NCBI RefSeq assembly: GCF_030161875.1
Contig: NZ_BSVA01000001.1
Location: 1-64,000 of the forward strand
Source: Homoserinibacter gongjuensis
GTDB lineage: Bacteria; Actinomycetota; Actinomycetes; Actinomycetales; Microbacteriaceae
Length of the DNA: 64,000 bases
Direction: 5' to 3'
This document shows, one piece after another, positions 38,727-48,020 of the stretch. Within the stretch, counting starts at the first letter, position 1, and each line of letters starts with the position of its first letter. A program made the translations under genes and the position numbers. The notes beneath the pieces are model-generated. The model ran no database searches. It saw nothing but the letters and a program-made list of their open reading frames with translations, and was not told the DNA's origin.

Positions 38727-38766
38727 CGGTTTTCGAGACGCCGCTGCGCGGCTCCTCAACCGCCTC
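38727..38766. repeat. Dispersed palindromic repeat between converging genes
   Basis: A single unit reading GCGGTTTTCGAGACGCCGCT to GCGCGGCTCCTCAACCGCC lies between the stop of the 63-residue protein and that of the methyltransferase. The outer arms GGCGGTT/AACCGCC are complementary, so it may end transcription from both sides. Confidence 0.9.
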
Positions 38767-38775
38767 GACACCGCA

Positions 38776-39573
38776 CTACCCCCGCGCGAGGATCTCGCCG
38801 TGCGGGAACACCATCCAGGCGTTCGGGTCCTCGGCCCAGTGGGCCCAGGCCGTGCTGATGGCCTGCAGGTCGGCACGCGTCGCGAAGCCCTTGCCGATCG
38901 CGTCGTCGGCGAAGGCCGAGGCGAGCACGCGGTCGCGCCACATGCCGCCCCACCAGGTGCGCTCGCCGTCGTCGGAGAAGCACCACACGGATGCCGTCGA
39001 GGTCACCTCGGTGAACCCCGCCGCGCGCGCCCACTGCTTGAGCCGCCGCCCCGCATCCGGCTCGCCCCCGTTGCTGCGGTGCACGCGCTGATAGAGCCGC
39101 TCCCACGACTCGAGGCCGAGGGTGAGCGGATGCAGCACCACGCCCGCGTAGTCGCACTCGCGCACGGCGACGAGCCCGTCGGGGCCCACCACCCGGCGCC
39201 ACTCGGCGAGCGCCGCGACGGGGCGCGCCACGTGCTGCAGCACCTGATGCGCGTGCACCACGTCGAACTCGCCGTCGGCATACGGGAGCGCATAGGCGTC
39301 GGCCACCACGAACTCGACGTTCGTCACCCCGCGCTCGGCGGCGTGGGCGCGCGCCTGCTCCACGACCTCGGGTGAGGCGTCGACCCCCACCACGCGGCCG
39401 GGCGCGACGAGCTCGGCGAGGTCGACCGTGATCGTTCCGGGGCCCGCGCCGACGTCGAGGATCGACATGCCGGGTCGCAGCTGCGGCAGCAGGTAGGCGG
39501 CGGAGTTGAGTGCGGTGCGCCAGATGTGCGACCGCAGAACGCTCTCGTGGTGCCCGTGCGTGTAGTGCTCCAT
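38776..39573 (-). CDS. SAM-dependent class I methyltransferase
   Basis: Protein of 265 residues with the SAM-binding motif ILDVGAGPGTITVDLAELV near residues 38-56, the acidic loop GVDASPEVVEQAR, and the post-II/III segment VVADAYALPYADGEFDVVHA. The pattern is that of small-molecule methyltransferases of the UbiE/MenG-like Methyltransf_11 group. The substrate cannot be inferred and the gene stands alone, divergent from the peptidase with a 22-bp gap that must hold both promoters. Confidence 0.88.
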   Translation of the reverse strand: MEHYTHGHHESVLRSHIWRTALNSAAYLLPQLRPGMSILDVGAGPGTITVDLAELVAPGRVVGVDASPEVVEQARAHAAERGVTNVEFVVADAYALPYADGEFDVVHAHQVLQHVARPVAALAEWRRVVGPDGLVAVRECDYAGVVLHPLTLGLESWERLYQRVHRSNGGEPDAGRRLKQWARAAGFTEVTSTASVWCFSDDGERTWWGGMWRDRVLASAFADDAIGKGFATRADLQAISTAWAHWAEDPNAWMVFPHGEILARG

Positions 39574-39595
39574 GGTGCCAATCTAGGCTGGCGAG

Positions 39596-41611
39596 GTGAC
39601 CAATCCCTTCCTCGCCGAGAGCACCCTCCCGTTCCAGTTGCCGGATTTCGCCGCCGTGCGCGAGGAGCACTTCCGGGAGGCGTTCGAGCTCGGCATGACC
39701 GAGCAACTCGCCGAGGTCGCCGCGATCACCGCGGATGCGGCATCCCCCGACTTCACCAACACGATCGAAGCGCTCGAGCGCTCGGGCCGCGTGCTCGACC
39801 GGGTGGCGACCGTGTTCTTCACGCTCGCGTCCTCCGACACGACCGACGGCATCCAGGCACTCGAGGAGGAGCTCGCGCCCCGGCTCGCCGCGCACCACGA
39901 TGCGATCGTGCTCGACCCCGCGCTCTTCGCACGCGTCGACGCCGTGCACGCCGCTCGCGAGAGCCTCGATGCCGAGCAGCGCTACCTCGTCGAGCGCCGG
40001 CACATCGAGATGGTGCTCGCGGGCGCGGCCCTCGACGACGCCGCGAAGGAGCGCCTGCGCGAGCTCAACCAGCAGATCTCGACCCTCATGACGCGCTTCG
40101 AGAAGAACCTGCTGAACGACACGAACGAACTCGCGGTGCACGTGACGGATGCGGCCGAACTCGCGGGCCTCGCGCCGTCCGAACTCTCGGCCGCCCTCGA
40201 GGCGGCCGCCGCGCGCGGGCTCGAGGGCTGGCTCGTGACCCTCGTGCTGCCGACCGGCCACCCCTGGCTCGCCTCGATCGAGGTGCCCGCGACGCGCGCC
40301 CGCATCATGCAGGCGTCGCGCTCTCGCGGTACCCGCGGGGGCGACTTCGACAATCGCGAACTCGTGCTCGAGCTCGTGCGGGCACGGGCCGAGCGGGCCC
40401 GGCTGCTGGGCTTCCGCGATCACGCCTCGGCAGTCACCGCGGATGAGACGGCCGGCTCCCCCGCCGCCGTCGCCGAACTGCTCGGTCGCCTGGCGCCCGC
40501 CGCCGCCCGCAATGCCACAGCGGAGCGCGAGGAGCTGTCGGCGAGTCTCGGCTCGCCCGTCACCGCATCCGATTGGGCCTTCGCCGCGGATGCCGTGCGC
40601 CGTGAGCGCTACGACCTCGACACCGCGGCCCTGCGCGCGTGGTTCGAGGCCGAACGGGTGCTGCACGATGGCGTGTTCTTCGCGGCCGAGCGCCTCTACG
40701 GTCTGCGCTTCGTCGAGCGACCCGAGCTGCGCGGGTGGAACGACGAGGTGCGCGTGTTCGAGGTGAGCGACGACGACGGCCCTGTGGGGCTCTACCTGCT
40801 CGACCTGTACACGCGCGACTCCAAGCGCGGGGGCGCGTGGATGAACTCGCTCGTGTCGCGCAACGAGCTGCTCGACCAGCCCGCGGTCGTCACCAACAAC
40901 CTCAACGTGCCGCGTCCCGCCGCGGGCGAGCCGACGCTGCTCACGCTCGACGAGGTCGAGACCTTCTTCCACGAGTTCGGGCACGCGCTGCACGGGCTGT
41001 TCGCGCACGCGCGCTATCCGAGCCTGGCCGGCACCAACGTGTTCCGCGATTTCGTCGAGTTCCCGAGCCAGGTGAACGAGATGTGGGCCATGTGGCCCGA
41101 GGTGCTCGCGAATTACGCACGGCACCACGAGACCGGCGAGCCGCTGGATCCGGCCATCGCCGAGCGGCTGCGCGAGGCCGAACGGTTCGGCCAGGGCTTC
41201 GGCACGAGCGAGTACCTTCAGGCAGCGCTGCTCGATCAGGCGTGGCACACGCTCGACGTCGAGGCGGCGGAGGCCCTGACGGATGCCGCCACCTTCGAGC
41301 GGAACGCGCTTGCGGCGGCGGGGCTCGCGGATGACGCCGTGCCGCCGCGCTACGCGACCACGTACTTCGCGCACGTGTTCTCGGGCGGCTACGACGCGGG
41401 CTACTACTCCTACATCTGGAGCGAGGTGCTCGACGCCGACACCGTCGAGTGGTTCCGCGAGAACGGCGGTCTCACCCGGGAGAACGGCGAGCGGTTCCGT
41501 CGACTGCTGCTGCAGGCCGCGGGCACGCGCGATCCGCTCGAGGCCTTCCGCGACTTCCGCGGGCGCGACGCCGCGCTCGAGCCGCTGCTCGTGCGGCGCG
41601 GTCTCGGGTAG
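39596..41611 (+). CDS. Peptidyl-dipeptidase Dcp-type M3 metallopeptidase
   Basis: Zinc metallopeptidase of 671 residues that would remove dipeptides from peptide C termini in the cytoplasm. The zinc motif HEFGH is at residues 459-463 with FFHEFGHALHGLF, and the third ligand Glu is in the following NVFRDFVEFPSQVNEM. The C-terminal SGGYDAGYYSYIWSEVLDAD is a substrate-binding signature of the oligopeptidase A/Dcp group. GTG at 39596 follows TAGGCT (39584-39589) by exactly 6 nt, so it is likely leaderless. No signal peptide. Confidence 0.92.
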   Translation: MTNPFLAESTLPFQLPDFAAVREEHFREAFELGMTEQLAEVAAITADAASPDFTNTIEALERSGRVLDRVATVFFTLASSDTTDGIQALEEELAPRLAAHHDAIVLDPALFARVDAVHAARESLDAEQRYLVERRHIEMVLAGAALDDAAKERLRELNQQISTLMTRFEKNLLNDTNELAVHVTDAAELAGLAPSELSAALEAAAARGLEGWLVTLVLPTGHPWLASIEVPATRARIMQASRSRGTRGGDFDNRELVLELVRARAERARLLGFRDHASAVTADETAGSPAAVAELLGRLAPAAARNATAEREELSASLGSPVTASDWAFAADAVRRERYDLDTAALRAWFEAERVLHDGVFFAAERLYGLRFVERPELRGWNDEVRVFEVSDDDGPVGLYLLDLYTRDSKRGGAWMNSLVSRNELLDQPAVVTNNLNVPRPAAGEPTLLTLDEVETFFHEFGHALHGLFAHARYPSLAGTNVFRDFVEFPSQVNEMWAMWPEVLANYARHHETGEPLDPAIAERLREAERFGQGFGTSEYLQAALLDQAWHTLDVEAAEALTDAATFERNALAAAGLADDAVPPRYATTYFAHVFSGGYDAGYYSYIWSEVLDADTVEWFRENGGLTRENGERFRRLLLQAAGTRDPLEAFRDFRGRDAALEPLLVRRGLG

Positions 41612-41658
41612 CGGTCTCGAATCACCGCCCCACGTTGACAGCGCGGCACCGCACGTGG

Positions 41659-41677
41659 TTAGGATTGCCTAACCTCA
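41659..41677. promoter_or_regulatory. DtxR/IdeR-type iron box
   Basis: TTAGGATTGCCTAACCTCA matches the 19-bp DtxR consensus (TTAGGTTAGCCTAACCTAA) at 16 positions, and its AGG/CCT half-sites are inverted. It lies 35 bp before the start of the siderophore-binding lipoprotein gene, the expected place to block transcription when Fe2+ is plentiful. Confidence 0.9.
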
Positions 41678-41711
41678 CTTCGAGGTCTCCTCCCACTCGA
41701 AAGGACCCTCG

Positions 41712-42728
41712 TTGCGCGCGCTCCGCTGCCTTCCCCTCGTTCTCGCCGCTGCGGTCGCCTTGACGGCATGCGCCGGCCCGACCGCCGACACCGCGGCCGA
41801 GGGGCCCCGCGACGACGCGGCGTTTCCGGTGACGATCGAGCACGCCTTCGGCGAGACGACGATCTCGCAGAAGCCCGTGCGGGTCGCGACCGTGTCGTGG
41901 TCGAACCAGGAGGTGCCGCTCGCACTCGGAGTCGTGCCTGTCGGCATGGCCGCGGTCAGCTGGGGCGACGACGACGGAGACGGCGTGCTGCCGTGGGTCG
42001 AGGACAGGCTCGCCGAGCTCGGCGCCGACACCCCGGTGCTCTTCGACGAGACCGACGGCATCGACTTCGAGGCGGTCAACGACACACGACCGGATGTGAT
42101 CCTCGCCGGCTACTCCGGTCTCACCCAGGAGGAGTACGACACGCTCTCGAAGATCGCGCCGGTCGTCGCCTATCCCCAGGTCGCCTGGGGCACCTCGCTC
42201 GAGGACATGATCCGCATCGACGCGAAGGCGCTCGGGCTGGATGCCGAGGCCGACGCGTTCATCGACGAGCTCCACGGTGAGATCGACGCCGCCCTCGAGG
42301 CCAACGCGGTCATCCGTGACAAGAAGATCCTGTTCTCCTTCATCGACCCCTCGGACTTCAGCCAGATCGGCTTCTACACCTCCCTCGACACCCGCCCCGG
42401 CTTCCTCGCGGGTCTCGGCCTTCCCGAGCCGAGCATCGTCCAAGAGGAGTCGGCCGGAAGCGACGCCTTCTACACCTCGGTGAGCGCCGAGCAGGCCGAG
42501 CGCTTCGCCGACGTCGACATCTTCGTCACCTACGGAGATCCCGACGGCGACCTCGTCGAGCGGATGCAGGCCGACCCGTTGCTCTCGAAGATCCCCGCGA
42601 TCGCGGCCGGGCACGTCGTGATCCTGCCGGACTCGACCCCGCTCGCCGCCGCCGCGAACCCCTCGCCGCTCTCGATCGGTTACAACATCGGCGACTACCT
42701 GGCGCTGTTCGCCGCCCAGGTCGGGTGA
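41712..42728 (+). CDS. Iron-siderophore ABC transporter substrate-binding lipoprotein
   Basis: Protein of 338 residues with a lipoprotein signal ending LTACAG, so C20 is lipidated. The mature part is a FecB/BtuF-type (peripheral class III) binding protein with VATVSWSNQEVPLALGVVPV and a C-terminal IAAGHVVILPDS. TTG at 41712 is the start; AAAGGA lies 8 nt upstream and no other start fits the signal peptide. It heads a five-gene operon under a DtxR box. The siderophore is unknown; no synthesis genes are in the window, so it probably uses xenosiderophores or ones encoded elsewhere. Confidence 0.93.
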   Translation: MRALRCLPLVLAAAVALTACAGPTADTAAEGPRDDAAFPVTIEHAFGETTISQKPVRVATVSWSNQEVPLALGVVPVGMAAVSWGDDDGDGVLPWVEDRLAELGADTPVLFDETDGIDFEAVNDTRPDVILAGYSGLTQEEYDTLSKIAPVVAYPQVAWGTSLEDMIRIDAKALGLDAEADAFIDELHGEIDAALEANAVIRDKKILFSFIDPSDFSQIGFYTSLDTRPGFLAGLGLPEPSIVQEESAGSDAFYTSVSAEQAERFADVDIFVTYGDPDGDLVERMQADPLLSKIPAIAAGHVVILPDSTPLAAAANPSPLSIGYNIGDYLALFAAQVG

Positions 42729-43771
42729 GCGTCTTCACCGCGCCCCTCACGCCGCCGGATGTCGCGATCCTGCGGCGCCCGGCGGCGATCCGTGTCACCT
42801 GGCTCATCGTCGCGCTCGTCGCGCTGCTCGCCCTCAGCATCGCCTCGCTCGCGATCGGCACCCGCACCGTCTCGGTCGAGGAGGTGCTCGCCGCCCTCAC
42901 CGGCGACAGCTCGAGCATCGGCGCCGCGGCGGTGACCGCACGCATCCCGCGCACCGTGCTCGCCCTGCTCGTCGGCGCCGCACTCGCGCTCTCGGGAGCG
43001 ACCCTGCAGGCCGTCACCCGCAATCCGCTCGCCGACCCCGGCATCCTGGGTCTCTCGATGGGCGCCTCGCTCGCGGTCGTGTGCGGCATCGCGTTCTTCG
43101 GCATGGCCGACCCGGTGGCGACGCTCGTGGTGGCGATCGTCGGATCGAGCGCCACCGGAGTGCTCGTCTACGCGATCGGCTCGCTCGGCCGCGACGGCGC
43201 GACTCCGCTCAAGCTCGCGCTCGCCGGTGCCGCCACCGCGGCAGCGCTCGGCTCGCTCGTGAGCGCCATCATGCTGCCCCGCGCGCAGTCGCTCACGAGC
43301 TTCCGGTTCTGGCAGATCGGGGGCGTCGGCGGTGCGGTCTGGGATCGCATCCTGCTCGTGCTGCCCGCGCTCGTGCTCGGCGCCATCCTCGTGCACGTGT
43401 GCGCGCGCGGCATGAACTCGCTCGCCCTCGGCGACGACATCGCCGTCGGCCTCGGCGAGAACGTCGCGCGCACCCGCATCGTCTCGGCGGCGGGTGCCCT
43501 CATCCTGTGCGGTGCGGCCACCGCGATCGCAGGCCCCATCGGCTTCGTCGGCCTCATCGTGCCGCACCTCTGCCGGCTGCTGGTCGGCACCGACCACCGC
43601 TGGCTGCTGCCCGTCACCGCCGTCGTCGGTGCGGGGCTGCTGACCGCAGCGGATGTCGTGGGGCGCGTCATCGCGCGCCCGGACGAGGTCGAGGTGGGGA
43701 TCGTCACGGCCCTCATCGGCGCACCGGTCTTCATCGCGCTCGTGCGCCGCCGGAAGATGCGTGAGCTGTGA
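42725..43771 (+). CDS. FecCD-family siderophore permease subunit 1
   Basis: Membrane permease of 348 residues with about nine to ten helices. Typical FecCD segments are ARIPRTVLALLVGAALALSG followed by LQAVTRNPLADPGILG, and GPIGFVGLIVPHLCR near the C terminus, which contacts the ATPase. GTG 42725 overlaps the preceding stop. It pairs with the next gene to form the translocation channel. Confidence 0.95.
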   Translation: MSVFTAPLTPPDVAILRRPAAIRVTWLIVALVALLALSIASLAIGTRTVSVEEVLAALTGDSSSIGAAAVTARIPRTVLALLVGAALALSGATLQAVTRNPLADPGILGLSMGASLAVVCGIAFFGMADPVATLVVAIVGSSATGVLVYAIGSLGRDGATPLKLALAGAATAAALGSLVSAIMLPRAQSLTSFRFWQIGGVGGAVWDRILLVLPALVLGAILVHVCARGMNSLALGDDIAVGLGENVARTRIVSAAGALILCGAATAIAGPIGFVGLIVPHLCRLLVGTDHRWLLPVTAVVGAGLLTAADVVGRVIARPDEVEVGIVTALIGAPVFIALVRRRKMREL

Positions 43772-44831
43772 GCACCGCGACCCTGGCTACGGCATCCCTC
43801 GCCCCGCACACCCCGGGCGAGCTCGCCGCCGGCCGTCGACGCCGTGCCCGGCGCCGCGCCGTGCGGGTCGCAGCCCTCGCGGTGCTCGTCGCGGCGGCCT
43901 TCGCCGTCACGCTCATGATCGGCAAGACCTTCTACGGGCCCGAGGACGTGATCCGGGTGATCCTCGGCCAGCAGGTGCCCGGAGCCTCGTTCACGGTGGG
44001 CGAGCTGCGTCTGCCGCGTGCCTCGCTCGGGATCCTCGCCGGCTTCGCCTTCGGGGTCGCGGGGGTGACCTTCCAGACCATGCTGCGCAACCCGCTCGCC
44101 TCGCCCGACATCATCGGCATCACCTGGGGCGCGAGCGCCGCGGCCGTCGTCGGCATCGTCGTGCTGTCGCTCGGCGATACGGCCGTTTCGGCCCTCGCCC
44201 TCGCGGGCGGGCTCGTCACGGCGCTCGCGATCTATCTGCTCGCGTTCCGCCGTGGCTTCTCGGGTGCCCGACTCATCCTGATCGGCATCGGCGTGGCGGC
44301 GATGCTGCAGAGCGTCGTGGCGTGGGTGCTCTCGCGCGCCTCCGACTGGGATGTGCCTGCCGCGATGCAGTGGCTCGCGGGCAGCCTCAACGGGGCGGCG
44401 TGGGAGCGGGTGGCCCCGCTCGCGCTCGCGAGCCTCGTGCTGCTGCCCGTCATGTTCGGCCTCTCGCGCGACCTCGGTGTGCTCCGCCTCGGCGACGACG
44501 CGGCGGCCGCGCTCGGCGTGCGAGTTCCCCTGGCGCGGCTCGTGCTCATCCTGGGTGCCGTCGCCCTGCTCGCGATGGCCACCGCCGCCACCGGCCCCAT
44601 CGCCTTCGTGGCCTTCATGGCGGGCCCCATCGCGGGGCGCCTGCTCGGGCCGGGTGCGTCGCTGCTGCTGCCCGCGGGTCTCGTGGGCGCGCTGCTCGTG
44701 CTCGTCGCGGATGCCGTGGGCCAGTTCGCCTTCGACACCCGCTTTCCGGTGGGGTCGTCACGGGCGCCCTCGGCGCCCCGTTCCTCATCTCCCTGCTCGC
44801 CCGCACCGCCCGCCACGGAGGCACGCTGTGA
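43768..44831 (+). CDS. FecCD-family siderophore permease subunit 2
   Basis: Second permease subunit, 354 residues after correction, with RLPRASLGILAGFAFGVAG, QTMLRNPLASPDIIGITWG and GPIAFVAFMAGPIAGRLLG as family landmarks. One G is missing at the run 44751-44754: DTRFPVG continues as VVTGALGAPFLISLLART to TGA at 44831. Starts at GTG 43768, overlapping the first permease, and its corrected stop overlaps the ATPase start. Confidence 0.94.
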
Positions 44832-45628
44832 CGCTCGACCACCGCCTCGAGGCACGCGAGGTGACGCTCTCCTACGGCGACCGCACCGTCGTCGAGAACC
44901 TCGACCTCGACATCTCGCCCGGCCGCATCACCGCGATCGTCGGGGCCAATGGATGCGGCAAGTCGACGCTGCTGCGCGCACTCGCCCGGCTCATGGCGCC
45001 CGCGCAGGGTCGCATCCTGCTCGACGGCGAGCCGATCCGCTCGCGCGCCTCGAAGGAGGTCGCGCGGGTCGTCGGCCTGCTGCCGCAGAGCCCGCTTGCG
45101 CCCGACGGCATCACGGTGGCCGACCTCGTGGGCCGCGGGCGGCATCCGCACCAGCGCCTGCTCGCGCGCTGGAACGCCCAGGACTACGAGGCGGTCGCCG
45201 ACGCACTCACGGCCACCCACGCCACCGACCTGGCCGAGCGCAGCGTCGACGAGCTCTCCGGCGGGCAACGTCAGCGCGTGTGGGTCGCGATGGCGCTCGC
45301 GCAGCAGACCGACATCCTGCTGCTCGACGAGCCCACGACCTTCCTCGACGTCGCCCACCAGATCGAGGTGCTCGATCTGCTCGCCGAGCTCGGACGCACG
45401 CGCGGCACGACGATCGTCATGGTGCTGCACGACCTCAACCTCGCCGCGCGCTACGCCGACGAGCTCGTCGCCATGTGCGAGGGACGCGTCGTCGCGTGCG
45501 GAGCGCCCTCGGAGGTGCTCGACGCCGAGCTCGTGCAGCAGGTGTTCGGCATCCGCAGCCACGTCATCGACGACCCGGTGTCGGGCAGTCCCCTCGTCGT
45601 CCCGATCGGAAGGCATCATGTCGCCTGA
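44828..45628 (+). CDS. Siderophore ABC transporter ATP-binding protein
   Basis: ATPase of 266 residues of the FepC/FhuC type. Walker A is GANGCGKST, the signature is LSGGQRQRV, Walker B is ILLLDEPTTFLD, and the switch His is in VLHDLNLAARYADEL. GTG 44828 overlaps the permease stop. The gene overlaps the start of the siderophore-interacting protein by 11 bp, so all five genes are probably one transcript. Confidence 0.95.
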   Translation: MTLDHRLEAREVTLSYGDRTVVENLDLDISPGRITAIVGANGCGKSTLLRALARLMAPAQGRILLDGEPIRSRASKEVARVVGLLPQSPLAPDGITVADLVGRGRHPHQRLLARWNAQDYEAVADALTATHATDLAERSVDELSGGQRQRVWVAMALAQQTDILLLDEPTTFLDVAHQIEVLDLLAELGRTRGTTIVMVLHDLNLAARYADELVAMCEGRVVACGAPSEVLDAELVQQVFGIRSHVIDDPVSGSPLVVPIGRHHVA

Positions 45629-46574
45629 GTCCCTGACCGCAGCGGTGCTGACCGGCCCCGTGGTGACCCCGCGCCGCCTCGCGAGCGAGCCCTGGGTCTT
45701 CGCCCGCGTGGCCGTCGAGCGCATCGTGGATGTCTCCCCCACCTTCCGGCGGTTCGTGTTGCGCCCCGACGAGCCGGGCGTGCTCGCCGACCCGGGCTTC
45801 GATCAGCGCATCAAGCTCGTGCCGCCGAGCCCACAGGGCATCGAGCGCATGCCGACGGATCCCGACTGGTATGCCGCGTGGCGCGCGCTCCCGCAGCACG
45901 AACGGCCGCCGTTCCGCACCTACACCGTGCGCGGCGTCGACGACGGGGCCCTGCTCGTGGACTTCGCTCTGCACGGCCCGGACGGCCCGGCCGCGCGCTG
46001 GGCCACGGACGCGGCCCTCGGTGACGAGCTGCTCGTGCTCGGGCCGCACGCCGCGCACCCGGGTCCGCACGGCGGCGTCGACTTCGTGCCCCCGGCGCGC
46101 ACGGCTCACCACCTGCTCGCGGGCGACGAGACCGCGGCCCCGGCGATCGCGCGGATCCTCGAGCAGCTGCCGGCGGATGCGCGTGGCACCGCCGTCGTGG
46201 AGCTGCCGCGCGCGGGCGACGCCGACTACCTGCCCCGGCATCCGGGCTTCACCGTGCACGCGCTCACCCGCGAGGGAACCGGGCACGGCGAGCTGCTCGT
46301 GGAGCACGTCGCGCGCATCGCGACCGAGCTCGTCGAGGCGCATCCGGGGGTCGAGCCCGAGCCGATCGACATCGATCACGAGCTGCTCTGGGAGGTGCCG
46401 CGCAGCGCCCGCGGCGGGGCGGCGCTCGCGAGTGCGCCGCTGTATGCGTGGCTCGCGGGTGAGGCGGGGGCGATCACCCGCATCCGCCGTCACCTCGTGA
46501 AGGAGCTCGGCGTGGATCGGCGAGCCGTCGCCTTCATGGGCTACTGGCGGCACGGACGCGCCGAGAACTCCTGA
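45618..46574 (+). CDS. Siderophore-interacting FAD protein (SIP family ferric reductase)
   Basis: Cytoplasmic flavoprotein of 318 residues that would reduce imported ferric siderophore to release Fe2+. The FAD-binding domain has the RxYxxR motif as RTYTVRGVDDG near residues 98-108; the middle has LLAGDETAAPAIARILEQLP, a NAD(P)H-domain signature of the ViuB/YqjH group. The C-terminal KELGVDRRAVAFMGYWRHGR is also typical. It completes the uptake operon: binding, import, reduction. Confidence 0.94.
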   Translation: MSPESLTAAVLTGPVVTPRRLASEPWVFARVAVERIVDVSPTFRRFVLRPDEPGVLADPGFDQRIKLVPPSPQGIERMPTDPDWYAAWRALPQHERPPFRTYTVRGVDDGALLVDFALHGPDGPAARWATDAALGDELLVLGPHAAHPGPHGGVDFVPPARTAHHLLAGDETAAPAIARILEQLPADARGTAVVELPRAGDADYLPRHPGFTVHALTREGTGHGELLVEHVARIATELVEAHPGVEPEPIDIDHELLWEVPRSARGGAALASAPLYAWLAGEAGAITRIRRHLVKELGVDRRAVAFMGYWRHGRAENS

Positions 46575-46581
46575 CGCCGGT

Positions 46582-47842
46582 TCAGCCGGCGCGCGCCGCG
46601 CGGTGGGCGATGATCGTCACCCCGGCGGCGGCGAGCAGGAACATCGCGGCGAGCAGGAACCAGCCGAGGAGCCCGAGGCTGATCGCGGTCCACGTGATGA
46701 TGAGCGGGCCCACCATCGAGGCCAGCGCGAACGCCATCGAGTACATGCCCTGGTAGGCGCCCGGGCGTCGCGCGTCGGCGAGCTCGTAGCTGAGCCCCCA
46801 CGCCCCGGCCTGCGAGAGCACCTCGGAGAGCGCGTGCAGCACGGAGGCCGCGATGAGCAGCACCACGGCACCCAGCACCGGGATGCCGGCCGAGGCCCCG
46901 TAGAGCACGCAGCCGAGGGCCATGAGCACGCCCGCGACCGCCGTCACGTTGCCCGCGCGCCGCAGGTCGTGGGTGCCCCGCGAGAGCGGCACCTGCAGGG
47001 CGATCACGAGCACGGTGTTGACGATGAACATGATCGAGACGAGGTACTCGGGTGCCGTGGTGTCGTGGGCGACCCACAGGGGGATGCCGATGTTGAGCAC
47101 CACGAACTGGATGGCGAAGACCGCCGCGAAGATCGAGAAGGCCAGGTAGCGCGGGTCGCGCCACGGGCTGCGGCCGACCTCGGGGGCGGCCTCGGCATCC
47201 GCGTCGTCCCCGCGCGCCCGGCGGGGTGCGTCGACGCTCGACGGCAGGCGCAGCAGCAGCACCGCGCTGCTCGCGTAGGCGAGGCCACCCACCACGAGGA
47301 TCACGCGATACGCCTCGGGGTTCCGAGGGCGAGCGCGATCGCTCCCACGCCGGTGCCGACGGAGATGCCGATGTTGGTGACGGTGCGCAGCACCGCGCGA
47401 TTGGTCACGCGGCTCTCGGGGTCGAAGGCGCGCGCGATGATCGCCGAGCGCACCGAGCCGTTGGTGCCGAGGGCGATGGAGATGAGCGCCTCGGCGACGA
47501 TCGCCGCCCAGAACTCGGTGACGAAGGCGTAGGAGGCCAGCGCGAGCCCGGCGAGCACGACACCGCCCACGAGCAGCGCACGCGCCGAGATCGTGTCGGC
47601 CAGGTGCCCGCCGAAGTACGACGCCGCGACACCGACGCCCGAGCCGACGGCGAACACGAGCGCAACCTGCTCGGCCGGCAGCCGCGCGATGAGCGAGAGG
47701 TAGAGCACGACGAGCGTGAGCGCGACCCCGCGGCCGACGGTGCTGATGAGCGTCGCGATCGTGAGCGAGCGCAGCACGGGGTCGGCGAAGGTGCCCCGCA
47801 GGCGCGCGCCGACCGGCACGCGCATGCGGGGGCGTCGGTCAT
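46582..47842 (-). CDS. MFS transporter
   Basis: Major facilitator of 420 residues after correction, with about twelve helices and a charged central loop (RRARGDDADAEAAPEVG). The substrate is unknown; the closeness to the converging siderophore operon hints at siderophore or drug export, but nothing in sequence proves it. Two one-base losses: at the run 47317-47320 (between LALGTP and EAYRVILVVGG) and at 47828-47832 near the start. With the latter corrected the protein begins MTDAPRMRVPVGARLRG at ATG 47842, which has a strong GGGAGGA site 8 nt upstream. Without it, ATG 47825 would be used. Confidence 0.85.
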
Positions 47843-48020
47843 CGCTCGTCCTCCCGAGGTCAACGTGCGCCGAACCGGCACCGTCGTCCAGGCTAACCCG
47901 CACGTGGGACGCCGATGACCGGTCATCGATCGACACATTGCGGTGTCGCGTCGCGCCGCGACCGCGCATGGCGCTACTCTGACGCGAACGCCCCACCGCA
48001 TCCCGAACCCGGAGGCCGAT

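Noticed and set aside
38756-41374. Open frame of 872 codons on the minus strand across the peptidase gene
   Set aside because: Antisense of the M3 peptidase, whose HEFGH motif and full family length settle the coding strand.
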